Origin: JAGPKI01 sp052034135 | GTDB lineage: Bacteria; Caldisericota; Caldisericia; UBA6126; JAGPKI01 | DNA: 45,163 bases | Assembly: GCA_052034135.1 (NCBI GenBank) | Contig: JBPOJC010000019.1 | Location: 1-45,163, forward strand | Direction: 5' to 3' | Shown here: positions 7,412-15,640 of the stretch, in pieces | Layout of the letters: each line of letters begins with the position of its first letter | Numbering within the stretch: the stretch's first letter is position 1 | The notes under the pieces: generated by a model | Database searches by the model: none | What the model saw: the letters and a program-made list of their open reading frames with translations, nothing else | What the model was told of the DNA's origin: nothing | Translations under genes and position numbers: made by a program

Positions 7412-8437
7412 TAGGTATTTTCCATTTATTAATTCAATAAATCCTTTTAACTCAAGTTCTGTTAAAGTTATCATTACTTCATTAGCTTTAAGCCCGGTTT
7501 TATCTATTATATCATTTAAACTTGCACCACTTGAATTATTAATGCTATTTAAAATAATATTTTCTTTATCGGAAAGCTGAATATTATTAAAAAGTTTAGA
7601 ATCTTGTAGTTCAATTGAGTCTTTCGGATAAATGTCAGTAACATTTAAAAATGGAATTGCTCCGCTTTTTATTAACTGATTTGTGCCTTTACTTTGTTCT
7701 GAATAAATGCTTCCTGGGACGGCATATACATCCTTTCCCTGATCAAGGGCATAGTCTGCTGTTATTAATGCTCCACTTTTTTCTGAAGCCTCTACAACTA
7801 TTACTCCATCTGATATAGCGCTTATTATTCTATTTCTAACAGGAAAATTTATGTTTAGCGGATTAGTTGAAAAAGGAAATTCAGAAATTAATGCACCACT
7901 ACTTTCTATTTCTTCTTTTAATTTTTTATTTTGTTTTGGGTAAGTTATATCCACTCCACAGCCGAGAACTGCGTATGTTCTACCTTTAGCATCTATTGCT
8001 CCTCTATGTGCACTACTATCTATTCCATAAGCCATACCCGAAACTACTATTACTTTTCTTTGACCAAGCTGAAATCCTGTATCATAAGCTACTTTTAGTC
8101 CATATGCTGTGGCTTTTCTTGACCCAACTATGGCAATAGTTTTAATTGGTGGTCCAAGCTCTCCTTTAATATAAAGGACTGGTGGAGAATTTTTTATATC
8201 TTTAATTGATATGGGGTAATCTTTGGAATTATATTCTATTATCTTTGCATTTAGTTTTAATGCTTTTTCAAGTTCACTTTCAACGAAATTTGTAGCAGTC
8301 TTACTATTTACCATATCGAGGATCTTATCCGGAAGTTCGTTTATGTTAAGGTCTTTAATTTCGTCGAATTGTTTATATTTAAGAGTTTTTTCGGCATATA
8401 TGAGGTAAGTATATCTTAAATATAGATTAGATATCAT
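7403..8437 (-). CDS. dprA: DNA processing protein DprA/Smf
   Basis: DprA loads RecA on incoming single-stranded DNA during natural transformation. The 344 residues contain a helical N-terminal region, the Rossmann-like DNA-binding domain with IAIVGSRKATAYG (about 123-135), SGMAYGIDSSAHRGA (about 156-170), and FPVRNRIISA (about 217-226), and a C-terminal winged-helix domain (about 285-344). The start ATG overlaps the stop of the upstream phosphorylase (TAATG), so translation is coupled. It is the last gene of an eight-gene operon. dprA is also common in non-competent bacteria, so competence is not proven. Confidence 0.95.
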   Translation of the reverse strand: MISNLYLRYTYLIYAEKTLKYKQFDEIKDLNINELPDKILDMVNSKTATNFVESELEKALKLNAKIIEYNSKDYPISIKDIKNSPPVLYIKGELGPPIKTIAIVGSRKATAYGLKVAYDTGFQLGQRKVIVVSGMAYGIDSSAHRGAIDAKGRTYAVLGCGVDITYPKQNKKLKEEIESSGALISEFPFSTNPLNINFPVRNRIISAISDGVIVVEASEKSGALITADYALDQGKDVYAVPGSIYSEQSKGTNQLIKSGAIPFLNVTDIYPKDSIELQDSKLFNNIQLSDKENIILNSINNSSGASLNDIIDKTGLKANEVMITLTELELKGFIELINGKYLKK

Positions 8438-9177
8438 TAATTATAATAGAGCATTATTGCATCAGAAATGACATTTTGAAGATGCCCTGAAACCTTATTC
8501 ATAACCTCTATGACTTCTTCATGACTTAACGGATTAGGAGAAATGCCAGCTGCATAGTTAGTGCATATCGCAATAGTTGAATATCCTAAGTTTAGTTCTT
8601 TAGCTAAAGCTACTTCTGGATATCCTGTCATCCCAACAATTTCTCCTCCAAGGGTTGAATAAGCTTTTATTTCTGCTTTTGTTTCAAAACGTGGACCCTC
8701 AGTAATAATCATTGTTAAATCTTTTAGGTAGTCTATTTTATTTTTTATAAAACTTTCTTCTAATAGATTATTTAATTTTTTTGAGTAAGGTTCTGTCATA
8801 TCAGTGTGTCCTGCTCCACCCTTAAAACTATCAAAATATGTTGAATTTCTACTTTTAGTAAAGTCAATAAATTGATAGCAAGTTCCAAACATTCCAGGTT
8901 TAAAGTCAAGCCTTAGTGAACCTACAGCTGATGTAGAAATAATATCTTTCACACCACATTCTTTAAAAGCAAGAATATTGGCTCTAAAGTTTATCTTGTG
9001 AGGTGGTATTTCATGCTTTTCGCCATGTCTCGGTAGAAAGTATATGGTGAATCCTTTAATATTGATAACTTTAAGATTTGCAGAACCAAACTCAGTTTGT
9101 ATCTCTGCTTCTTCTTTTAGTTCTCCTAAATTGTAAAGGCCGGAACCACCAATTATCCCTAATTTTTTCTCATTCAT
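8437..9177 (-). CDS. Methylthioinosine/6-oxopurine nucleoside phosphorylase (MTAP family)
   Basis: A 246-residue member of the trimeric MTAP/PNP family: IIGGSGLY (8-15), the phosphate-binding LPRHGEKHEIPPH (48-60), TEGPRFET (159-166) and MTGYPEVALAKEL (183-195). The purine-site segment reads TNYAAG, with N207 and A209 where methylthioadenosine phosphorylases have two Asp residues that hold the 6-amino group. This favours a 6-oxopurine substrate. The upstream gene (8-bp overlap) is an MTA deaminase, which would supply methylthioinosine, so MTA to MTI to hypoxanthine plus 5-methylthioribose-1-phosphate is the likely route. Alternative: generic inosine/guanosine phosphorylase. Confidence 0.88.
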   Translation of the reverse strand: MNEKKLGIIGGSGLYNLGELKEEAEIQTEFGSANLKVINIKGFTIYFLPRHGEKHEIPPHKINFRANILAFKECGVKDIISTSAVGSLRLDFKPGMFGTCYQFIDFTKSRNSTYFDSFKGGAGHTDMTEPYSKKLNNLLEESFIKNKIDYLKDLTMIITEGPRFETKAEIKAYSTLGGEIVGMTGYPEVALAKELNLGYSTIAICTNYAAGISPNPLSHEEVIEVMNKVSGHLQNVISDAIMLYYN

Positions 9178-10477
9178 TTAAAAATACTTTTTTACCAGTT
9201 ATTCTTTCTGCTTGTTTCCTTGCTTCTTTTCTTATTAGTTCTTCATCAAAGGATAAAATTTTGTTATTTTCCATGATAATTTTTCCATCAACTATTACAG
9301 TATCTACTTCATTTCCATATGTTGCATATGTAAGGTTTGATTCAAGAGAGAATGCTGGTGTTAAGTTAGTTTTACTAATGTCTATTAGGATTAAATCAGC
9401 TATACCTCCTTCTTTTATTTCACCTATTGCTCCGTCCCATAAATAATTTCCTGGAACAGAAGTAGCCATTTTTAATATCTCTCTTGCTGGTAAGGATGTT
9501 GCATCTAAAGTAGAAACTTTACTTAAAAAAGAAGCAAGCCTCATTTCATGCCACATATTTAAGCTATTATTAGATGCTGCTCCATCAGTTCCGATAGATA
9601 CTTTTATACCTTTATTAAGCATATCTTGAACAGGAGCTATACCTGAAGCAAGCTTCACATTTGATGATGGGTTATGTGCAACTAAAACATTTTTTTCTTT
9701 TAGTATCTCGATTTCCTCCTGAGTTAAATGAACACAATGAGCAGCTACAGTTTTTCCGTCCATTAATCCTGTCTCGGCAACTTTAAGAATTGGGGGTTTC
9801 CCGAATTCTTTTGTCAATTCTTCTATTTCGCCTCTTGTCTCATTTAAGTGTATATGTACGCCTGTATTTAGTTTTTTTGAAAGGTTTGCAACTTCTTTTA
9901 AGTATTCTAAAGAGCAGGTATATGGTGCATGTGGACCCAAATAAACTTTTACTCTTCCATCTGCATAATTATTAAAATTATTAAAAAAGTTTTCAGAATC
10001 AATTAACCCTTTTTTCCCATTAATACCGATTAGACCATAAGATAAAATACATCTTGACCCAGCAACTTTTACGGCAGAAGCTACTTCCTCCATAAAGAAG
10101 TACATATCAACAAATGTGGTACAGCCAGTTCTTATAAGTTCAGCTAAGCCAAGAAGAGTACCTACATAAATTGCTTCAGGGTCTAATCTTCTTTCTACTG
10201 GAAATATTTTCTTGTTTAACCAGACATTTAGAGGTAAATCATCGGCATATCCTCTCATTAAGACCATTGGAATATGAGTATGACAATTTATTAATCCGGG
10301 AAAAGCAAGCTTGTTTTTACCATCAATTATTTTTATTTCTTCGTTAGATTGCTCTACAATGTTTTTAGAGATTGATTTTATTTTGTTATTATCTATGAGT
10401 ATATCTACTGTTTTAACGTTTTCATCGCTATCAGAAAAATCTAAAATACTTGCATTTTGAATAAGAATTTTAGACAT
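9170..10477 (-). CDS. mtaD: 5'-methylthioadenosine/S-adenosylhomocysteine deaminase
   Basis: A 435-residue amidohydrolase that removes the 6-amino group of methylthioadenosine or S-adenosylhomocysteine. Metal and catalytic motifs are all present: NCHTHIPM (about 63-70), GPHAPYTC (about 181-188), HIHLNET (about 208-214), AAHCVHL (about 241-247) and GTDGAASNNSLN (about 293-304). The C-terminus ends in the usual small beta domain (DTVIVDGKIIMENN). Its start overlaps the previous gene's stop (TAATG), and its 3' end overlaps the phosphorylase gene by 8 bp, so the two enzymes are made together. Related deaminases act on guanine or atrazine-like substrates, but the partner gene supports MTA/SAH. Confidence 0.93.
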   Translation of the reverse strand: MSKILIQNASILDFSDSDENVKTVDILIDNNKIKSISKNIVEQSNEEIKIIDGKNKLAFPGLINCHTHIPMVLMRGYADDLPLNVWLNKKIFPVERRLDPEAIYVGTLLGLAELIRTGCTTFVDMYFFMEEVASAVKVAGSRCILSYGLIGINGKKGLIDSENFFNNFNNYADGRVKVYLGPHAPYTCSLEYLKEVANLSKKLNTGVHIHLNETRGEIEELTKEFGKPPILKVAETGLMDGKTVAAHCVHLTQEEIEILKEKNVLVAHNPSSNVKLASGIAPVQDMLNKGIKVSIGTDGAASNNSLNMWHEMRLASFLSKVSTLDATSLPAREILKMATSVPGNYLWDGAIGEIKEGGIADLILIDISKTNLTPAFSLESNLTYATYGNEVDTVIVDGKIIMENNKILSFDEELIRKEARKQAERITGKKVFLNE

Positions 10478-11472
10478 TAAACTTGAGGTAATTCTATATT
10501 TATATCTTTATTTATTCCTGTTATCGTAAATGATAATTTCTGTTTTATAATTTCACCATTTTCATCAGGTGATTCTTCGTAAAGGTCCGCTCTTAAAAGA
10601 GCATAAGTCCTTGAATCTAAATAAAATGTTATTTCTTTCTTTCCACCAAGGATATTCCACTTTGCTGTAAATGGTTTTGTTTGAATTGCAATAAGTTCCT
10701 TATCATCTTTGCTCATGTTTCTTTCAGCCAATTCATCCTCCGTATAAAGACTACCGTTAATTGATTCATACAGAGTTATAGGAGCAGATCCAGCTACAAA
10801 AGAAGCAGGTTCATTTGGATCTCGAAATATCTGTAGTATATCGAGTGGCTCTTGAAGTTTTACAATGGAAACATCTTCTTCCTTTGTTTTTATCCAATTC
10901 TTATTTTGGTCATCCCTATAATAAATTGTGTTCTTTGTATGAATTATTTCTCGCTCAACAACAGTATTGCCGAGCCTATCATCTTCAGCATATTTAAATC
11001 TTAAAATACCATCTTTACTTAAAGAGTACAGCATATATGAAGTTTTTTCTTCTTCTTTGCCTATTGCGGTTTTCCATGTGTATCTAAAGTTGTAGCTGAA
11101 GTATGAAGTTAAATCTTTACTTGTGTAATCCAATATATTACTAAATGTAAGAGGTTCTAACATTATCTCTACATTAGTAACAGAGCCAATCCCTTTTTGA
11201 TTTATTTTCTTAATAACTGGCTTAAACCCACTTTTTTCTATTATAAGTTCAACAGGTTTAAATATAGGTTTATAGGCAACAAACCGACCTTCATTATCTG
11301 TATAATAATATTTATCATTAATCCTTATTGAAACATCAGCCATTGGCTTTTGCTCAATCGAATTTATTACCAGACCTTGAATTTTTGTTCCTGTAAAAGA
11401 GAAATAAAAGAAAAGAGAAACAATTATAAGTACTATAACTAATATTATTGTCCACAATAACGATTTTTTCAT
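10477..11472 (-). CDS. Membrane-anchored envelope protein with CarboxypepD_reg-like domain
   Basis: A 331-residue protein with an N-terminal signal anchor (about 5-27, highly hydrophobic) and no lipobox. Residues about 31-98 look like a carboxypeptidase regulatory-like/Ig-like fold (IQGLVINSIEQKPMADVSI, YTDNEGRFVAYKP). The remaining 230 residues are beta-rich, with alternating patterns that resemble LolA/LppX-type lipid-binding barrels (YSFRYTWK-like strands, ITFYLDSRTYALLRADLY), but I do not recognise the family firmly. It lies in the run of parvulin and NTF2-like envelope genes, so a surface or envelope role is likely. An AAGGAGG sequence precedes the ATG. Confidence 0.75.
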   Translation of the reverse strand: MKKSLLWTIILVIVLIIVSLFFYFSFTGTKIQGLVINSIEQKPMADVSIRINDKYYYTDNEGRFVAYKPIFKPVELIIEKSGFKPVIKKINQKGIGSVTNVEIMLEPLTFSNILDYTSKDLTSYFSYNFRYTWKTAIGKEEEKTSYMLYSLSKDGILRFKYAEDDRLGNTVVEREIIHTKNTIYYRDDQNKNWIKTKEEDVSIVKLQEPLDILQIFRDPNEPASFVAGSAPITLYESINGSLYTEDELAERNMSKDDKELIAIQTKPFTAKWNILGGKKEITFYLDSRTYALLRADLYEESPDENGEIIKQKLSFTITGINKDINIELPQV

Positions 11473-11514
11473 ATTATATTTCCTCCTTTAAAAAAGGGGT
11501 TTTTAAGTGAACAA

Positions 11515-11937
11515 TTACTGTAAACTATCAGCAATTCTCCAGATATTATCTGCTTCTTTTACAACAACATATTGACCGAAAGAAGTAGTTTCTCTCCCTT
11601 TTTCTCTCGTTTTTAAACTAAAGGATACTATCTTTTGACTTTTTCTTTTTGTGTCAGTTACTGAATTGATTTTAACTCCCACATAAACAGTGCCATGTGC
11701 TCTTGCGTTTTCAAATAATGCTGTAAATTCTTCAAGAGTGCCTTTTGATTGCTTAAAATTACCAGTTAATAATTCGTATGCTTTTGAATAATCTTCATTG
11801 ACTATGTAATTAAAGTAGTCTTTAACTGTTTTTTGAGGGGAAGAAAGAACCCTCGAATTAAGAAAGTATATCACTCCCGAGACAACTATTATTGCAATTA
11901 TAATTATTAATAACCATTTATTCTTTCCAAGTTTCAC
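11515..11937 (-). CDS. Anchored NTF2-like (DUF4878-type) protein, copy B
   Basis: A 140-residue protein with one N-terminal span (about 8-26) and an outward-facing domain with the NTF2-like lipoprotein pattern PQKTVKDYFNYIVNEDYSKAY..LLTG, then GTLEEFTALF, and a C-terminal strand YVVVKEADNIWRI. It is clearly related to the next gene upstream (same P.KTV..F..Y...E.Y.KAY..L.G...S.GtLE.F order). Function is unknown. Such domains are often found in small envelope proteins. The 10-bp gap to its paralogue holds the ribosome-binding site AGGAGG. Confidence 0.8.
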   Translation of the reverse strand: MKLGKNKWLLIIIIAIIVVSGVIYFLNSRVLSSPQKTVKDYFNYIVNEDYSKAYELLTGNFKQSKGTLEEFTALFENARAHGTVYVGVKINSVTDTKRKSQKIVSFSLKTREKGRETTSFGQYVVVKEADNIWRIADSLQ

Positions 11938-11947
11938 TTAAATCCTC

Positions 11948-12388
11948 CTATTTATTTTGTGTTAGCGATACATTATCAATAATTCGCCAACCCTTTCCTC
12001 TTATCTTTTCTACTAAGTATCTACCATTTGTATCAATAAGATCTCCGAAGTAAAGGGCTCTAACTGTAACATCTACAATTACTTTATTGGGTTCACCTGT
12101 TTTTTCTATGCCAGTTATTCTAACTCCTTTTGTTCTTGTTCCGCTTTCTACTGCTTGCCGATATTCGCTTGAGAATTTCTCCAAGCTTCCTCTTTTTTCC
12201 TTATAACTCCCGTCTATAAGATTATATGCTTTTTCGTATTCTTCTCTCATTAAGTAAGTAAAAAACTGTCTTACTGTTTTTGAAGGTGTTGGATAAAACT
12301 GGTAACAGATAAATATACCTACTAATACTGCAACGACAATATAAAAAGCTATTTTTAAATGGTTTTTCCTCTTAATTTGTCCCACCAT
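11948..12388 (-). CDS. Anchored NTF2-like (DUF4878-type) protein, copy A
   Basis: A 146-residue paralogue of the downstream gene, with a basic N-terminus (QIKRKNHLK), one membrane span (about 12-31) and an NTF2-like domain: PSKTVRQFFTYLMREEYEKAY, KRGSLEKFSSEY, YLVEKIRGKGWRI. The ATG at 12388 lies 34 bp inside the upstream parvulin gene. GTG at 12385 is the only close alternative, so the overlap is real unless the start is rarer. Tandem duplication is the simplest origin. Function unknown. Confidence 0.78.
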   Translation of the reverse strand: MVGQIKRKNHLKIAFYIVVAVLVGIFICYQFYPTPSKTVRQFFTYLMREEYEKAYNLIDGSYKEKRGSLEKFSSEYRQAVESGTRTKGVRITGIEKTGEPNKVIVDVTVRALYFGDLIDTNGRYLVEKIRGKGWRIIDNVSLTQNK

Positions 12389-13413
12389 TTTAAAAAGTTA
12401 TCCCATGGATTTCCCAAAATTATTCTTTGTTCATACTCTTCGGTAAGCTTATACATAAAGGCATCAATTGTCTGGCTCTGTTTAATTGATAAAAGATCGT
12501 TTTTCACTCTATCCTTGACTTCATCATAAGTATGATTTATGGCATCTCTTTTTTCTAATACAATAAAAATATACCAACCGTCTCTTGCTTGAATTTTATA
12601 TGGGGTATTTAATTTTATATCAGGATGAAAAACATTATTACCAATTTCTTCATATAATTCGGCTTTGCTTACCCATCCAATATCTCCTGAATTTGTAGCA
12701 GCATCAGGAGAGAGAGATTTTTCTCTTGCTAATTTTCCGAAATCTTCTCCCGTTTTAAGTTTTTCAAGAATTTCATTAGCTTCACTCTCATTTGAAACTG
12801 CAATCATTTTTAAATGAGCTTTTTCGGGTTCATCATAATAAGAGGAATACTGTTCGTAATATTCCTTAGCTTCTTCCTCGGTTACAGTTACATTTTTAAT
12901 TATTGGCTCAAGAACTTTATTGTATATTGCCTGGTCCCGCATATCCTTATAAAAAGTTTTCCATGAAATTCCTAAGTCTGCTAAAGTAGCTTTTAGGTCA
13001 ATGTTTTCTGAACCTGAGCTCTCTTTTAAGGCAGCTTCAAAATTTTTTATTTCCTTATCAATGTCTTCTTTTGTAACTTTTATATTGTTTTCTTTAGCAT
13101 ATAGATAGATTGATTTTAACTTCATAAGATTTTCGATTGCTTTAGATCGAAGCATGTTTTCTGCATCTTTTCTATCAGAAGCCGACATTGAGGTTAAAGT
13201 TTTTTCATAATCTGATGGTTTAAGTCTTTCCATTTCAATATTAAGCTCTTGCACTGTAACTACTTCAGAACCAACCCTCATTACAATATCTTTTGTTTGA
13301 TAAAGCCATGTAAAGATACCACCAATTATTAAAACTGGCACTATCAGTGAGACATACTTTATAATTTTTGCTCTCTTTTTATTATCTTTTTTAAAAGTTT
13401 TTTTTCTTGCCAT
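12355..13413 (-). CDS. Membrane-anchored parvulin-type peptidyl-prolyl isomerase (PrsA/SurA-like)
   Basis: A 352-residue foldase with a lysine-rich cytoplasmic tail, one span (about 19-40), a SurA-like N-terminal chaperone region (VMRVGSEVVTVQELNIEMERL) and a single PpiC domain (about 195-295; HLKMIAVSNESEANEILEKL, GEDFGKLAREKSLSPDAATN, GDIGWVSKAEL). There is no lipobox cysteine, so the anchor is the uncleaved helix. It would assist folding of secreted proteins outside the membrane. It follows a larger parvulin gene after 34 bp and overlaps the NTF2-like gene. Confidence 0.92.
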   Translation of the reverse strand: MARKKTFKKDNKKRAKIIKYVSLIVPVLIIGGIFTWLYQTKDIVMRVGSEVVTVQELNIEMERLKPSDYEKTLTSMSASDRKDAENMLRSKAIENLMKLKSIYLYAKENNIKVTKEDIDKEIKNFEAALKESSGSENIDLKATLADLGISWKTFYKDMRDQAIYNKVLEPIIKNVTVTEEEAKEYYEQYSSYYDEPEKAHLKMIAVSNESEANEILEKLKTGEDFGKLAREKSLSPDAATNSGDIGWVSKAELYEEIGNNVFHPDIKLNTPYKIQARDGWYIFIVLEKRDAINHTYDEVKDRVKNDLLSIKQSQTIDAFMYKLTEEYEQRIILGNPWDNFLKWWDKLRGKTI

Positions 13414-13447
13414 TAAATTAACCTTCTATTTTATAATTTTCACTCTC

Positions 13448-15079
13448 TTAAGGCGTGATAGGAAATTCTTCCTCTTGCGGAGGATTTTGTTCAAAAGGAA
13501 TAGTTAAACCTTCTTCTCCTTGTTGTTCAATAGGGATCGTAAAATCACCCTCTTGAGTATAATCGGTTGTCTCTTGTTTTGGTTCAACTGTGTATTGCTT
13601 AAACCAATTAACCAAATCTTCGAATGGACCACCGAATGTATTTTTGAAAAATGAAGTCATATTAACCCAGGGATTACTATATTTTATTTTTCTTTTCTTT
13701 TTTTGCTCTTCAAGCCAATTTTTTCTTGCTTCCATCTTTTTCTGGTTAGTAAGATCTGTAATTACTTTATCTTTTACTTTTTCAAAAACTGCTTTTTGTG
13801 GAGGTTCCTTGCTTACAAGTTGTATTATTTGATAACCCTGCTGAGTTTGTATAGGATCACTAATTTCTCCTATTTTGAGTTCATTAAATATTGTATTGTT
13901 TAATGTTGCCTCTAATTGACCTGAATAAACAGTTTGAGGATTCTTCGCCAATTCAGGATTAGCAGAATAAAGCTCAGCTATTGTTTCAAAACTTTCTTTC
14001 CCAGCTCTTATATTGCCAACTAAACCTTCAGCTTTTGTCTTCTTAGAATCCCATTCTTCTTGAGTAGCATTAGGGTCAACAGCAATAACTATTGCTTTAA
14101 TTTGAGCACTCTCCGGAATATCATATCTTTCTTTGTTGTAATTGATAGTATTTACTTTGAGTAAGCTATAACCATGTTTTGTCTTTATAATATTGCTTAT
14201 TTCACCAACTTTAAGTTTTTTAGCTTCTTCGAAAAGCTCAGGTTCATCGGGAAAAGCGCCTTCATAAAGAGTAATATTGCCTTGGTTTGGCTTTGATGCT
14301 TCATCTTCTGAGTATTGTTCAACAGCTTTATCAAAACTAATCTCGTTTTTGTAAATTCTATCTTTTAATGATTTAATTTCTTCTTCTTTTTTACTTATAT
14401 CTTCGGGTTTAGCATTCTCAAAATCAACCTTTATGAGAATTCTTTGGGCTGATATTTGAGATGGAGCATTAAAGAAAATTCTTGCTTCTTCTTCCGTAAC
14501 ATTAATCTCATCATAGATTGGCTTTAATACCTTTTCCTCAAGAAGTTCAATCTTTGCGCTTTTTGCAATTTCTTCTTTAAGTCTTTCAATTGTCTTTAAT
14601 TCTGATTGAGCAATTATTGTATTAAATTCTTCTTCGCTACTATACTGTGATTTAAGTTTTTCTAATTCTTCATCTACCTTTTTTTGTATTTCCTCATCAG
14701 TTAGGGTAATTTTGTTTTCCTTTGCATAAAGTTCAAATAATCTCTGCTCAATTAACATATTAATTATATCAGAGCGGTACCTGTTTATTGTAGCTTGTTG
14801 TTCTTTTGCAGTTGGATCCATTCCTTGGGATTGCATGCTCTGCAATATTGACCTAAGGTAATAATCAACTTCGCTTGTTGTTACTTTGGCACCATTTACG
14901 CTTGCTTCTATATCTTTTGCGGAATATGCCCATAAACCAAAAACAACTACTACAATAAGAAAAACTGAAACAATCCAGATAAATAACTTTTTTACTGATG
15001 AAACTTTTTTCTTATCTATTTTAACTGGCTCAAGAACGCCTTCCTTTCTCAGCTTTCTAATTTTACTTTCTCTTCCCAT
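13448..15079 (-). CDS. Membrane-anchored foldase with two parvulin domains
   Basis: A 543-residue SurA/PrsA-like protein. After a basic tail (KIRKLRKEGVLEPVKIDKKK) comes one span (about 30-50), a SurA-type N-domain (ASVNGAKVTTSEVDYYLRSI), a first parvulin domain (about 208-308; SAQRILIKVDFENAKPEDIS, GEISNIIKTKHGYSLLKV) and a second (about 322-420; AQIKAIVIAVDPNATQEEW, IGEISDPIQTQQGYQIIQL). The C-terminal 60 residues are rich in Gln, Glu and Pro and probably disordered. It heads the eight-gene operon, with AAAGGAGAAAA before the ATG and a promoter at 15122-15149. Confidence 0.92.
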   Translation of the reverse strand: MGRESKIRKLRKEGVLEPVKIDKKKVSSVKKLFIWIVSVFLIVVVVFGLWAYSAKDIEASVNGAKVTTSEVDYYLRSILQSMQSQGMDPTAKEQQATINRYRSDIINMLIEQRLFELYAKENKITLTDEEIQKKVDEELEKLKSQYSSEEEFNTIIAQSELKTIERLKEEIAKSAKIELLEEKVLKPIYDEINVTEEEARIFFNAPSQISAQRILIKVDFENAKPEDISKKEEEIKSLKDRIYKNEISFDKAVEQYSEDEASKPNQGNITLYEGAFPDEPELFEEAKKLKVGEISNIIKTKHGYSLLKVNTINYNKERYDIPESAQIKAIVIAVDPNATQEEWDSKKTKAEGLVGNIRAGKESFETIAELYSANPELAKNPQTVYSGQLEATLNNTIFNELKIGEISDPIQTQQGYQIIQLVSKEPPQKAVFEKVKDKVITDLTNQKKMEARKNWLEEQKKKRKIKYSNPWVNMTSFFKNTFGGPFEDLVNWFKQYTVEPKQETTDYTQEGDFTIPIEQQGEEGLTIPFEQNPPQEEEFPITP

Positions 15080-15121
15080 TAAAATTTTCTCCTTTAGAAA
15101 CTAATACATTTTTAATAAAGA

Positions 15122-15149
15122 ATTATAAGTCTCAAAAGCTAAATGTAAA
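15122..15149 (-). promoter_or_regulatory. Promoter of the foldase-mtaD-dprA operon
   Basis: Read on the minus strand, TTTACA (15144-15149), a 16-bp spacer and TATAAT (15122-15127) make a near-consensus promoter about 43 bp upstream of the foldase ATG. All eight following genes are on this strand with small gaps or overlaps, so they may share it. Confidence 0.65.
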
Positions 15150-15197
15150 GATATCGATTTATGCTTTATCTAATAATACGTTTTTATTTTTACGTCA

Positions 15198-15212
15198 TGG
15201 TTATATTAACCA
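15198..15212. promoter_or_regulatory. Palindrome upstream of the foldase promoter
   Basis: TGGTTA-TAT-TAACCA is a perfect 6-3-6 palindrome about 50 bp upstream of the -35 element. It has operator-like symmetry. No regulator is assigned. Confidence 0.3.
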
Positions 15213-15640
15213 ATAAACACCAGTTTTTTTAATAATCCTAAAAAAACAATAATAATTCTTCTCTTTGAATCTCTATTCATTTTCTAAAGTTTATTTCTCC
15301 TTTCTTAGTTTATCTTTTTTAATTTCAATTTTTTAAATTTTAAAAATGTTAAGGAAGTATCACTGCAAAAATCATGTGGAGGTTTTTAAGGGAATAAGAT
15401 TTTCATATTTTATTGAATGATTTGCAGGAACATAGAAGCAATGCGAAAAGTTTTCTCGAGGTTTCTTTTGTATTTTAATACCTTTATGATTAAAAGCTTT
15501 ATATAAAATATTTTAATAAAATTCAATTATTACAAATAAAATAATATGAAAGAAAACAACATCATTATTTATTCAAGATTTTATCACTCAAAATAGCTTT
15601 AAAAGCAATTTTTAGAAATGAAATGCAAATTAAAGGTTTT
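15213..15640. other. Intergenic region without recognisable gene
   Basis: About 430 bp between the foldase operon promoter and the lepA stop. It is very AT-rich with many short T and A runs. The longest ATG-started reading frame I noticed encodes only 21 residues (near 15440, + strand), without convincing support. I see no tRNA, no strong terminator hairpin and no repeat shared with other parts of the window. Confidence 0.6.

Noticed and set aside
9078..9446. 122-codon + strand frame over mtaD and the phosphorylase gene
   Set aside because: It is antisense to two firmly identified genes and has the low-complexity composition of a shadow frame.
15439..15504. Possible 21-codon small gene in the lepA-foldase gap
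   Set aside because: Weak ribosome-binding sequence, AT-only setting, no supporting promoter or conservation visible.
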